Positions 45,925-58,272 of a DNA stretch of 64,000 bases are shown here, one piece after another; the first letter of the stretch is position 1; each line of letters starts with the position of its first letter. The translations under genes were made by a program, and so were the position numbers. This stretch comes from Platismatia glauca (taxonomy: Eukaryota; Ascomycota; Lecanoromycetes; Lecanorales; Parmeliaceae). The stretch covers positions 248,001 through 312,000 of the forward strand of contig OY745782.1 in the NCBI GenBank assembly GCA_963556305.1. The letters run 5' to 3'. Under the pieces are notes generated by a model that saw nothing but the letters and a program-made list of their open reading frames with translations, made no database searches and had not been told where the DNA came from.

Positions 45925-47499
45925 ATGTCGTCAATTATTTTGTCACAGCTTACCCCGGAAGAATTGCAACTACTCTCCAATTACTCTATTGGGCAGCCTC
46001 CACCAGGAGTAACGCCCAACTTCAGTAATCCACCGAGCCACGGACAGACTCAGATCGTGGTGACCTCTATTCTGCTGGGCATCTCTATAATCTTCGTCCT
46101 GAATCGATTCTACATCAAAACCTTCATCGTTCGGAAATACACGTGGGACGACCGTGAGTTTCGCTGGCAAGTGCAGCAGCGATGGGAAGCTTTGGATCAC
46201 TAACCAATCTCAATACAGTCACCATCTTGGTCGCTATGGTGAGCGATGTCTGTATATCCCTCACACCAAGCAGGGCAAACGCTGAGGTTTCGCACGCGCG
46301 GAATAGACTGGCGCTGTTGCACAATATGCGGCGAGTACTTTCGGTAAGAAACATTCTCTGCTTCTTCCACCCCTTCTTATTCATCTCTCACCACAGGAGT
46401 GCTCAAGGGTAGGTTTGGAGTCCATGAATGGGATATCAGCATCCCTCAAGCCGCCAGCGATGCCACAATGATTGTAGGTAAACAGCTCATGCTTATGAGC
46501 TATTCTAATACCATTACGAATTAGCCAACCTACCTAATTATTGTCCTTACGCCACCAACTTTTCTGTTCATCAAAATCACCTTTTTCATCGTGTATCGTA
46601 ATACTTTCGGACCGATGCGTTGGATGAGGATCAGCGCCAACCTCGGGGCCGGCTTTACGACGCTCTTCTATACTGGTTCGATGGTTTGGACTTTCGTCCA
46701 AGCAACACCTCGTAGAAACGAGACATGGTTTTCACATGTCACGACTCCACTTGAGCAGCTGTCTATCAAAGCTTCTGTCCCCTTTTCATCCGTGAATCTG
46801 GTTATTGATCTTTATATCTTGATTCTGCCAATCGTAGCAGTGGCGAAGCTGCAGATGGCCACTCGCCGGAGGATCGGTATCATCCTTGTTTTTTTGACCG
46901 GGCTACTGTGAGTCGAAGCTCCGGCCATCTACCGCTCTGCGTCGGAGACTGACATGGGGCCGTTTTAGCGCTTGTGTGGGGTCAGTCCTCAGCATTTACT
47001 ACAGGGTCCAGATCCAGAGGACACAGGACAATTCCTGGAGTCTCACATCCGTGATTACCGCAACGTAAGATCCCTTCAATCGTGCCTCTGCCCTCAAGTA
47101 CCAGCAGTGTCAAGCTTCTGAGCTGAGTAGAACTCCAGTCTCCTGGAGATGTTCGTGGGTATCATGTGTGCCTGCATGCCGGCAGCAGCCCACACATGCC
47201 GACATCATCTGCCCTCCATCGAGGCAATAAAGAACAAATCACGCTCCCGCAACGAATCTTTGGGGTCGAAAGCTCGCAAAAAAAATCTAGCTTCGTTTCC
47301 CCACTTGGAAGGCAAATCGTACGATATAAAAACACCGCCTGGAGTTGACGAGAACTACATCAAAATGGGCGCGTTTGAGCATCCTATGCCAGTACTTATA
47401 AACTCTCCCGAGGCTTCCATACCTTCCATACACAGCGGAGGCCCCAATGATCTGACCGACGATTGCATCCACCTCACACATGCGACACACCAGACATGA
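45925..47499 (+). CDS. Second rhodopsin-domain (Pth11-like) membrane protein
   Basis: Seven exons (45925-46153, 46219-46238, 46307-46343, 46397-46473, 46525-46907, 46969-47064, 47139-47499) give 400 residues with matching phases. Two of the exons are only 20 and 37 nt. The N-terminus MSSIILSQLTPEEL leads into helix 1 (VVTSILLGISIIFVLNRFYI) and KYTWDD. Spliced exons then give LTILVAMTGAVAQYAAS and VLKGRFGVHEWDI, the GxGxHxWD loop of the fungal rhodopsin-domain family. Further helices include FLFIKITFFIVYRNTFG, LGAGFTTLFYTGSMVWTF, YILILPIVAVAKL, IGIILVFLTGLLACVGSVLS and LEMFVGIMCACMPA. A polar tail follows. It shares family but little sequence with the protein at 37.6 kb. It lies outside the probable cluster edge and its ligand is unknown. 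Confidence 0.85.
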
Positions 47500-48359
47500 A
47501 TCTCCTCTCAGCCGTAGGATCATGAGTGGCCGGCTATCCAAAGTCCGAGGACTTCTTGGTGATGGGCTCAGTGACTGAAAGCTTCTGAACGTTCGAATAA
47601 GCTGCCTCTTTTTATTTCTGAGCTGCCAACAAAGATGTTGTGTGCTTGGACACTTTATGATATAGTATCAACAAATAGTGCGACTAGAGTACATTTGTAA
47701 CAGATTTCTTGTATCTACTAGTTCTACTATAGGTGCTTTCAATGAACAAGTGATACATTCAACGATCGGAAGCAGCAACTACGTACTGTAAAAGTAATTC
47801 TGGATACCCCCATTCATAGTCGAGCCGTCCCTCATCAGAGCTGACAATGCCGGCATAAAGCCGACATGGAAAGCTCGTAGAAGCTGTATTCAGGCTGACT
47901 AGGAGAAAAACGCAAGGCTCGCAATTATGAACTTCCTTCTCAGTCATTTCGCGGTAAATCATCGTCCTGCAATTGGGCCCACGACATGGTCATAGTTTAT
48001 CAATCTGCTCGAATATAATCAGATCGGAATTGAGGAGACCTCGAGTACGGATGACGGAGACACTGGCAAAATCAAAAAGAGCTACATATTGAAGCGGTAC
48101 GAAGGTCTGCACCGAAAGTCGTGGTTAATTGGGTTTTTTGAACGGAAAGGGATCAGAAATCTGGGGGACGTCGCCCCCGAAACGGGGGACCAGAGTACGG
48201 TTTTAGAACTCCTTTAGCGTTCTGTTTGAGTAGGTGACATTCTTTGGGCACGGTATGCAGGGTTTGGCGCTCAGGAATTTGAGTGCAGACCTTCGTAGAG
48301 AGATAAGTGGTGGCAGCGCTAAGGACGAGACTCGTTTATGCATATAATTCACCCTCGTA
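47500..48359. other. Convergent intergenic stretch
   Basis: 860 bp between the 3' ends of the rhodopsin-domain gene and the NACHT-ankyrin gene. AT-rich 3'-region-like sequence; no gene or repeat seen. Confidence 0.4.
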
Positions 48360-51300
48360 CTAATATCCATCATCGTCGTCATCGAATAAAGTGAAAGGAA
48401 CACTCAGCCGGTCCAGAAATGCGCACATTGCTGCATGTCTACGCCGCAAGCCAGTCCAATCATTGGGCCGAAATTTGGAAACCTCCGCTCCCTGTTGAAT
48501 GAGGAATTGGAGCATGTCAACGTCACCCGATCCGATCGCAACATATATCGGACTGTAGGGGAAAGGATCCGGCGGTTGGACTACAGCTCCCGCTTCAATC
48601 AGCAACTGTGCAATCTCCTTGTCTTTGCTCATGATAGCTCGGGAAAGCGGAGCCACATTGCTTTTGTCCTTGAGATTCGGGTCGGCTCCTGCCCCAAGCA
48701 GCGCCATTACAACTTCCTTGTGCTTCCTCTGCGTGGCGGAGGATAACGCACTCATTCCGCTATTCCCCAGTAGATTCGGGTCACTTCCCATGCGAAGCAG
48801 CAAATCCACCAATTCTTCGTTGTCGGAAACGGCAGCCTCGGTCAGTGGCGCGGCGCTCCTTTCTCCAGGGACCGCCCCAAAGTCAAGCAGCAACTTGAAT
48901 TTTGCGTTGTCTTCTTGTCTCACGGCATAATTCAGGGGTGTTTCGCCACGCTCGTCTTCGGCATTTGCATCCACTCCGAGCTCGAGAAGACGCCGCAGCG
49001 TGCCATCACTCGAGCTACAAACAAGGTGAAGAACCGTTTGGCCGCTGATGTCTCTTGCATGAACATTAGCACCATGGCCAATGAGTGTCTTCACTCTAGC
49101 TGTGCAATTTTGTTTCTTTCCTGCGGCTTTCAGTAATGCTGTTTGACCCTTTGGGTCTTTAGCCTCCAGATTGACGCCATGCTCAACCAGAATGTCAATT
49201 ATGCGGTCAGAAGCATCGATGGCCAGGTCCAAAATGCTCTCGTGGTGATCATTCCTAGCATCCACATCTGCGCCCCGCGATAACAGGAGCCGGACGCAAG
49301 CCTCTCCTAAGTCTATTGCCTTGTGAAGGACTGTTCTCTCGCCAACTTGCTTGGCATTAGGATCTGCACCGCGATCCAGGAGAAGCTGCATTGTGTCAAA
49401 AGGCGAACACAGATACGTAGTATTGAGATAAGGCCCACGATAGCTATCAGCGCCAGGAATCTCGCTCAAGGCTACCTCATATAACGGAGTCCGTCCGCGC
49501 TCATCTTGAAACAATCGTGAATTGGCGTCTGCACCGCGATCCAATAGTATTCTGACAAGGTCTTGATCCGCCCTTCGACTAGCAGTATGCAGGGCATTGG
49601 TTGCATCAATCTCGCTCTTGTGCACCTTTGCCCCAAATCGCAGGAGACTTTCAAGAAGTCCCAAGTTGGCATCTTTGAGAGCGCGGGACTTGAGCTTTTG
49701 GTATGAGACAATCGAAGAATTCGAAGAAATTTCCTGCATACACAAATCACGCATCTCTGCTGTTCCTTCTAAGAGGGTCTTCATCACTGGCCAATCGTAG
49801 GCGTCGGGATATTGATCAAAGGTGACCGTCGCTTTCTGAGCACGAAGCTCCAACATATGCGGTGGTATTCGATCTTGGCGCAAGGTCTTGTATTGAAGGT
49901 AGGGTCTCAGAGACCAGTGATCAGGAAGGTCCTTAAGGAGGAGTAAGAGAGGCAGATGATTGTTCTCAAGGGCCCAGAGATAAACTCCCAAGTGAGGGAG
50001 ATCAGACTGTCCTTCCAGGGTGTTCCAAGGCTTGAAGTCAAACGGCAAGGCTTTGTAGAACACGAATTTCTCGAATGTGCTCCACCACTTAGGAACTTTA
50101 GGATCGAATCCTTTCGCATGCCAGATCCAATTCGCTGTGACGTAATCCAGAAGATAATATTTCTGAGACAACGATTCTGGCAACAGCTTCTTTTGATGTC
50201 TTCGGGTCAGCTCAGCGTAATTGACGTCTGGAAGAGACAGATCGCCGTTACGGCTGTATAGCCCAAATATGAAATCGTAAATACCATTGGCGATGCCCAG
50301 AACTTCAGGAATACGATGAAAACCAGCCTGTCTCGAAGATTGCGCCCCTAAGATGTCTTGCTTCTTCCCGACAGAAATCAGTTGGGTCTCGAAGTCGGCG
50401 AAGCCCAAATATGTCAAGCAGAACTGGCCGATTCTGGCATCGGCCTGTGAACGGTCTTTTTCGTGCTGCTCAAGAAACTTCCCAACTGTGTGATGAGCAA
50501 GGCGGACGGTACTATCTCTCTCGTGAAATACCACCAAATTTCCACACACATTAAGAAAACGTTTCTCGTCAATCTCTGATGAGATTTTTCTTCTATCCCA
50601 AGAGACGTCATCAAGGTCTACGGCAACGGCATCCTTAAGCTCGTCAAACCTCAGCGGGCGCCTGGCACAGACAGTCCAGTCGAATATCCTTTCAGCGAGA
50701 ACTTTCTGGCGTGCAGAACGACAGGTAATCCTGTTATAAATCCTCTGGTATGTTGCTGTCAAACCCTCCGGCAGGTCTTGTAAGGCAGAGATGAAACTCC
50801 GCTCCGAATGAGAAGGATCACAAAGTTCTTCCAATTGAAGAGATACCCAAAGAAATCTATATGTTCAGCCATGGAAGCGTGCGGGAGAGATGACAAATAA
50901 GCACTTACAGGCCCTGCGCTTTTGCTGTGAGCTCAAGAACAGTTCTTTCTTCCAGATAAGGGTAATTGTCTATGACAGGGAGATTGTGGAGCCTCTGTTG
51001 AACAGAGGCTTTGATATAATGTTCGATATCCTCAGAAACCACGTTCTCTGAAACGTCGAAGCTCAGGCACGATGGAAAATGATAAGGCATCAAGGTGATC
51101 GGACGAGTCGAAAAGTATAGCCTCAATAGCCCACGTTGAGATACCAAAAGCTTCGCAAAATTGGCGAAAATTCTCTCTTGCGTGTCTGGACTAGTTTCGT
51201 CCACGCCGTCAAGCACAATGTACACGCATTGATACTTTCTTATGACGTATTCCAGGATCTTGATGAGATCATCAGGTGAAGATTTCTGCATGCCATCACC

Positions 51301-52669
51301 ATATGCTTCTCGAATCTTTGCCGCTATGACATCCTCGATAACGTCTCTAGCAATGAGCAACTGCTGGATGATTGTACCAAGTATGACGGAAGCTTCAAGA
51401 CTCTCGTGATCAGCATATTCGCAATAGAAATATGCTAAAGCACTATGTCGACCGTCCACTTCTTGGGATAGAGCATTGATCACGCTAGCCCTGAATTTTC
51501 AGTCAGACCAGATTTCAGAGCCATAGGTCAAGCCCTTACGTGAGAATGGTCTTGCCAGAGCCAGCTATTGGTGGTTGCGTTGTCAGTAGAGATCTCTTGA
51601 TTGAAGAGACAAGAATTAGACTGAACACTCTTACGAATACCGTAGCACCAAAGACACTGTTGCTGATGTGTTCCTATGGCCGATTTCCACTGCTCGAATA
51701 TCTCATTGCTCAGTATCCACGTTCCAGTACCGGGGTATCTCGAGTCAAGTATTCTCGAATGTTGCTGCTCCCATTGACTTGAGGAAAGCATTGAAAGAAG
51801 TCTTCTTCGTTCAGCCTCTGCCAGGAGAATCAATGAAATGTGGCCAGTAAGAAGGCACTACTACATACCAGAGTTCTTTTTATCCTGCTGCTGTTGTTCC
51901 GCGCGCCCTACTGCTCTCGCTTTGTCTGCCTCGACGAGATGTGCCAATTCGGCTTCTTTTTCCACCGACTTTCTATGCCGTTGAAAGTCTTTCATAAGTG
52001 TTCCAAATTGCTGCTCGACAGATCTCCATGATACTTTGAAGAGTACCCTTGCATTCACCACTCCAATTGCTAGTCAGTAGGAAGTACTGTTGTAGAATGA
52101 CTGAAATGTATGTACGGATACGGACCCGATTTCCTCGCCTTCTGAAAGGTCGCTTTGACGCTGGTGCAGAACTCAGCTATGTCCAAGTAAGCGTTGGAAA
52201 GAGATTGAATTAGCCGAGGATTTGATGAGAAAATTGTTTCATATGCCTGGAATCTGGGTAAAACGTCGCCAATGTGCTCCAACATGTCGATCAGAATTGT
52301 GAAGTATTTCTGGAACTGGGACGACAGCTTGGTCGATCAATATCAGACAAAGCGTCACTTCGAGGCAGGTGTAAAGGAACTAACATGAATGACGACTCGC
52401 AAAGCCCCCCACAAGGGGCATAGAATCCGAGATGCTTGTGAAAACACGTCCAAAGCCTTGCCATATTGGTCGATGCCAGCCAAGAGAATACCTAACTTAG
52501 ACGCAAGGTATCGTGATCTGCTGCCATCTTGATGCGACTTTTGAGCGGCACTTGCACTGTAGAGAATGTTTTCAAGAGAAGCTTCTGCGAACATCAGTCG
52601 CTCGGGTTCTTTGAGGTCTTCGATAAAGCGCTCGCGCGCTTGTTCCCATGCACTTCTTGATAGGGCCAT
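48360..52669 (-). CDS. NLR-like protein: DUF7708-NACHT-ankyrin repeats
   Basis: Seven exons are visible, with clean splice junctions, for a protein of roughly 1350 residues. Exon 1 (52385-52669) encodes MALSRSAWEQARERFIEDL and CPLWGALRVVIH, the N-terminal DUF7708-type helical domain of many fungal STAND proteins. The next exons carry helical sequence ending in a Gln-rich stretch. The Walker A is formed by splicing (CLWCYGIPGSGKTIL), and Walker B is YIVLDGVDE at about 51215. ENVVSEDIEHYIKASV and the GLTATYQRIYNRI motif of the winged-helix region follow. The last exon, from about 50855, holds a beta-rich or helical linker and about ten ankyrin repeats (for example DLVRILLDRGADANSR, RLLLSRGADVDARN, EVVMALLGAGADPNLKD) to an acidic end. 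Such proteins act as cytosolic signal switches, some in heterokaryon incompatibility. I see no disabling mutation. Confidence 0.88.
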
Positions 52670-55600
52670 AGTTGTGACTGCTAAGAGAGCTTATACGAAA
52701 AGAACAAGCAACGTCCTCTTCCGTGTTCACGATGGAGGTTGCCCATCAGGCTGGAGACTGCGCCATCCATGCTAGGACTAATTCCGTTAGCTCCCCCACA
52801 GCTTGTGCTCGTCTCCGCGCGCAGTAGGATAGCATGTGAAGACGACTCAATCTGGACATCTTGCAAAACGATCTGTACCTATGGTGAAGAAGGTCTTTAG
52901 ATGCACACACGTAGGAAGGCCAGATTTGAAACTGTTACCGTTGGTTGGGGTAACAGTATTTTTATCGAAGACGACGAAAGCAGATTGCAGTCCAGAGTCA
53001 TGGAAATCAACTCGCTGTCATGCGGGAATGGACGTAGAACTAAAAGAGCTCGAAGTCGCCCCATGGTTTCAAAAATAAGGGTATCCCAGAAATGGTGCTG
53101 GTGATACATCAGAAGCTCCTTCCAAACGCACAAACAACAGACGAAATGGTCTGGAATAATTCTATTCAGTCGGGAGAACCAGCTACAACGATAATCCTCT
53201 TGACCCTGTATACACATCTAGCGCCTCTTCACACGGTCGGAACGTCCAGAGGCTAAGTTTACGATGTTTGCACGACCGTGTTGGCCAATCATATCGGCGT
53301 TGTGGAAGCGCTCAAGAAAACTCCCATATACGTTCTACCCTTCCAGAGACTTGAGTCCCTGACAGCGAGCAGTACACCCGGCCTACATTTCCAGCGTTTC
53401 ATAACGATGCTGGCTTGCCTATCTTCGAGCCTCGTTGCATCGTTACAGTCTTACGCTTATAATGAACTCGCCTTCCTTGAGCTGACGGCTTACACCCTGA
53501 AAGTGCCATCTACCCGAGATAACAGGCCATTCATCAGGAGACTGCGTGGATAAAGGCTCCCCCGAAAGCGAAGCTCGACACCGTGATGCTGTACGAGCGA
53601 ACCAAATCATCCATCAGTACAACAGTATCCCTGTAAATTCCGAGCCGAAATCCAAGTCGTACCTTTTCAGGAAGCTAAGTTACAACGGCTGATCCAATTC
53701 CAACCAATATTTATGCAGAGATCCCACATGACGGGCAAGAAAGTGGACAAGAGTCCGTCGAGGGTATATGTCAACGTCTCGTTCAAAGGCTTGCCTGAAA
53801 TACGCGAGAAGCGTCGGCCGAGACTGAAGGAAATGAGTGTCGAATACAGGAGAACGCTGATGTGGTGGAAAAGGAGGGTCGTCAGGAGCTACGCTCACAG
53901 TGCGAGGAAGCTGGCACTGAACGAGTCTAGCAAGTAGGTGAAAGATCTTTACGGCCGCTCAAGTCGAACGTCGTGGATGGTAGAAACTAGAAATGATCCG
54001 TTTCCCGACGCATGTCTGCACTTGAATGCATTAGTACTCACAACTTACGTTATGGTGTCATCGGATAGGAACCAGTGGCGGAGCAGGAGAGACAAGCATC
54101 CTTATAAGGTTTCAGGTTTCCTCTAGAACATGTGTGCCTGTTTAGCAATCTTCATATCACTAGCTACAAGATTGCAATGTTCGAGCATGAAAATCCCTTC
54201 TTTCAACCTTCCAGAACACGTGAGAATGTTCTTCGCTCTCAAAGCTCTTTCGTGCAAACGCTGTGCACCGTGACAATCACAGGGGCAGAAGATGGGGAGA
54301 GCGTTCCCACATTCAAGTAAAAGCGTTGCCTACATTCTTTCCACGACTCTACTCGACAAGGGCTGTTTTAGGATGCGGACCGCTTCCTTCGCCTGCTACA
54401 ATCTGGCAGGATGCGCCCGCGATGGTGATCCTTTGGTCACAGCCGCTCACAAGCCCAGCACATAGCCAATAATCCCACCAGTCGCAGATACTTTGTGGGC
54501 TACCAGAAAACGGCCCATCATTTTCTTAAATTTGGGTGTTGGGATCATATGAGGAGATCTGCCGATCCTTGCATCTTCAAAGTCCCACGGGAAACGGGAG
54601 GCGCCAAACGTCGGTAAGGCGGGTTATAAACTTAGAGAGCATTCGAGTACCTGAAGTACTTGGGTTCGGATTTGTTCAGGCGAGAGAGTTGTACAATACT
54701 AAGGTACTCTAGTCACGGATAGGGGAGTCCAAAAAGCCGGCCTTTTACAACGGTATCGTGGTCCCGCTAGTCGTTGGAGGCGTAGCGACTAGCGGGACCA
54801 CGATTAGTTTCTTTTGATGGCTTGTTCACCAATCCCGAAATGTTTTCCCTCATTCAAAATTCCAATAGGTAGAAGCATACCTCGATCTGGCTATGGTCAT
54901 CGTAGCTACCCATATTCCATCAACTGTTGTCCTTCCGGCCAGCTGAGAATACTCATGGAATTGAAGAATACAAGACTCGGCCAAGAAGCGATGTTTGACA
55001 AGGCTGCAGCGAGCAGTTGAGCAGACACGAAAACCCATGAACAAGAGAGCTCGGATCGCTGCCTACGGTGCGGAAAAGGAAAGATAAGCACAGAGAGTAT
55101 AAATTCATGCACGCAAGGGAAAGATGGATGCTTTCGACAGAATGAAGGATCGATGTCATCAGGAATCTTGGCGTGCGCAATGAGGAGCTCTGTGGCCCCA
55201 ACGGCGAGCTGAGTGGCTTTGAAGTCCTGCCGAGCTGGCTGCAGCACTTCGGGCTCAGCTGGCGTTTTGGGATTCCGTGCCTCTTAAATGCCGCTTTCCA
55301 ACGCGCCCGAAATCCTTCTCATTCCTACATGCAGGAACAACTCGTGGATCGGAACTCAAAGCAATGATGTAATGCACAAGACAAAAGGAGAGACCGCATG
55401 AAGAGCCGTCCGTTGATCAAGCTCCCGTGGGCCTTGATGCGAAATGTGCTGTGCTATACGGCGTCGGAGATGGGTCCGTCTAGTGAAGGCTTCCAATTTC
55501 AAAGAAACCCTTTCCGGCATACGAAAGTACACTTAAAACGCAGGGTCCAATCATAAGGCTGCATGAGAGCCTTTCCTGGCGCTTAGGTCAGATACTACAA

Positions 55601-56092
55601 ATTGACGGCGAGAAAAGCTGCCCACTGGCATCTAATAGCATTACATACCTAGGTACGTCCCTTCGCCTTTTAAAGTATCATCGACCTGTTGTCGCCACGC
55701 GGGATTTGTTGCTATTCGCATAGAGGCGTTCACATATCTGCCTCAGCCTTCAGTCCTCGCTCTTCACATGTTCCCGTTGCTAAGCCTTTTCCGGTTAGCA
55801 CTTACTCAGGCTGACTCGGCATGCATCCTCATACACGTTGCAAGCATGGCAGCCAGGCAGCTAATCCGGAATCCGCGATGCGGCTTACTGTGTTGACAGG
55901 AACGTGCCAAAGCTGAGGCTATTTCCGCCCCATTCAATTTTGGGATTATTAATTTTGCTTGCGTGGCCCGCGGAAACACACGGGTGCTAGAAAACCTGGA
56001 ATGACTCTTTCCTCCATGTCTCCCACATGGTTATGTTCGTGCGACATATTCATATTCAAAACCAATCCCACAATTTCAGCTAGCCTTGCGCA
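52670..56092. other. Long stretch without an assignable gene
   Basis: 3.4 kb. Frames such as 53278-53553 and 53713-53937 (plus) or 54906-55247 (minus) are short and unrecognised, and stops break all frames. It contains the 54.8-kb palindrome. It may include decayed gene or transposon material too old to identify by eye. Confidence 0.4.
54755..54804. repeat. Perfect 19-bp palindrome
   Basis: The left arm 54755-54773 (ATCGTGGTCCCGCTAGTCG) and right arm 54786-54804 are exact reverse complements with a 12-base spacer (TTGGAGGCGTAG). The right side continues TTAG, giving CACGATTAG as in the 44.1-kb palindrome. It lies outside any recognised gene. Confidence 0.8.
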
Positions 56093-58272
56093 ATGGAAGC
56101 TTCAACCGAGTCTCTGGAGCTTGACTACATACAAGCGCAAGAGCATGAGCGAGAGCAAGAGCAAGAGCTAGATATTGACGACCTCATCCCTGGTGGAAAC
56201 AAGAGATCATCAGCTTTCGACGTATCACCATATGCAGAGGGGCAAGAACGTCTTTCTCGTCGCCTCACACAAGTACTGGACCCACGTTTGTCTCTGCCTC
56301 CACTTACGTCCACCACCACCGAGAAGCGCAACTTTTCCCATCCTTTGACTCGGCAGAAGACTAGCTCCGAGGCACTCGTGGACTTTGACGGCCTTGATGA
56401 CCCATACCGACCATTGAACTGGCCTGATAGGAAGAAGGTCATCACGGTGCTTCTGTACGGCCTGACTACAACGTGCAGTTCTTGGGCAACTTCAGTGTAT
56501 AGTGATACAGTCAATCTACAAGTCTTGCTGGCTAAGTATCCGCAGATTTTCGTCAGATGTCAACGCAGTCGGAAAAGAGTACCATGTCTCCGACATTGTG
56601 TCGACCCTCGGAACCACGCTGTTCCTTTTTGGGTATCTCTTTCCTCTACTTATTTGAATAACGCAATGCCTAATCAATATCAGATTTGGAATTGGACCAC
56701 TGCTTTGGGCACCGCTCAGTAAGATCCGACTTGTGCTGATCTAGTAGCGCCCAGAAGTCGGGTGCAAAATCAGGTTCCGTAGGGCTGATTTGTTGTAGGT
56801 GAATTATATGGTAGAAGACTCGCCGTTTTCCCACCTTACTTTATCGGAGCGTGTTTTTCTTTTGCTACCGCAGCCTCGAAAGACTTACCCAGTATAATGA
56901 TCACCCGCTTCTTTACCGGCTTCTTCGCCTCTGCTCCAGTATCGAATACGGGCGGTGTCCTTAATGATATCTACTCACCAGCTCAACGAGCAGCCGCCTT
57001 GGCAGGTTATGCTCTGGCAGTCGCGGGAGGACCACTGATAGCTCCGACGGTTGCCGGTGCCATGTTGGTGTCTGGTGTCAGTTGGAGATGGACAGAATAT
57101 GTTCGTTTCGACTCGATCCTGCGGAGTTCTGTAACAAAACTAAAGTTCCACTCCAGATGACAGGAATGATGATGATATCTATCCTTATTGTTGACATTTT
57201 CGTCCTAGATGAAACGTACGCCAATGTACTGCTCGTCCACAAAGCACGACAACTCAGATATGAAAGCGGAAATTGGGCGCTCCATGCGAAACACGAAGAG
57301 TGGAATGCCACATTCGGTTCTTTGGCGCGTAAGTATCTTATCAGACCAATTCAGCTCCTTACCACGCCTATCTGCTTCTTCATGTCACTTTACGCCGCCT
57401 TTGTCTACGGCATCCTTTATCTGTGAGCTGCTCTCTCGATTCATTATTCACCTCCGATTGACTGACCACACCGCAATTGGAACAGCTGTTTCGCAGCCTT
57501 CCCAATCGAATTTGAGGAAGAGCGTGGCTGGAACCAACTCATCGGCTCTCTCCCTTTCCTAGGTACACTTATCGGCACAGCTCTTGGTGCAGGCGCCAAT
57601 CTCTATAATACGAAATTCTACGTGAAGAAGCTTGAAGCGAACAACATGCGTCCAGTGCCAGAAGCTCGATTGCCTCCGATGATGGTTGGAGGGGTTCTCT
57701 TTGCTGCCGGTTTATTCCTCTTCGGATGGACTTCAAGTAGACATGTGCATTGGATTGGGTACGTCGTCCCGCGAAGCTAAGTAATGGTGTGCACCCTGCG
57801 CAATGCTGACCGATATTCAGACCCTGTATCGGTGCTGTATTGGTTGGTGCTGGCTTTTTAATGATCTTTCAAGCCTCGCTCAACTACGTCATCGACACCT
57901 TTCAACTCTACGCTGCGAGTGCGATAGCCGGATTGACGTTTGTCAGGTGTATGGTTGCCGGTGTTTTCCCGATCTTTGCTCCGCCAAGTATGTTTGAACC
58001 GCCTCCGTTCTGATTTACCACCAATTCTGGCTTTCCTCGCACTGGATTTGACAGCTTTTGGCACCTCTATAGTGTTTCACAATTTAGGGATTAATTGGGC
58101 GTCGACTATCATTGCTCTAATTGCAGTCCTTATGATTCCGATCCCGTTTATGTGAGTTCATCCACTTAAGTGCTTCTGAAGTCAAGGCACTGACTTTGAT
58201 TATCATAGTTTCTATTTCTACGGTCTTAGGATACGCGCTCATGGAAAGTGGTCGAAAGCTTCCACATTGTAG
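56093..58272 (+). CDS. MFS transporter (DHA1, polyamine/drug type)
   Basis: Nine exons (56093-56501, 56557-56632, 56684-56718, 56799-57100, 57157-57422, 57486-57758, 57821-57987, 58073-58151, 58209-58272) give 556 residues. Read without splicing it looks frameshifted, but every break is a good 51-85 nt intron. The start MEASTESLELDYIQAQ leads to a Glu/Gln-rich acidic N-terminus of about 100 residues, then DDPYRPLNWPDRKK, the usual lead-in to helix 1. Motifs follow in order: GKEYHVSDIVSTLGTTLFLF, FGIGPLLWAPLSELYGRRLA (motif A), RFFTGFFASAPVSNTGGVL, DIYSPAQRAAALAGYALAVA, GVSWRWTEY, the central loop, then helices 7-12 ending MFHNLGINWAST and FYFYGLRIRAHGKWS. This is the layout of the Tpo/FLR1-type DHA1 family of proton antiporters at the plasma membrane. 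The substrate is unknown; export of a metabolite is possible. Confidence 0.88.

Noticed and set aside
56502..56798. Apparent frameshifts and stops in the MFS gene suggesting a pseudogene
   Set aside because: Each break coincides with a good intron (for example 56502-56556, GTGATA...CGTCAG with a CTAAG branch-like word), and the nine-exon sum is divisible by three with all family motifs restored.
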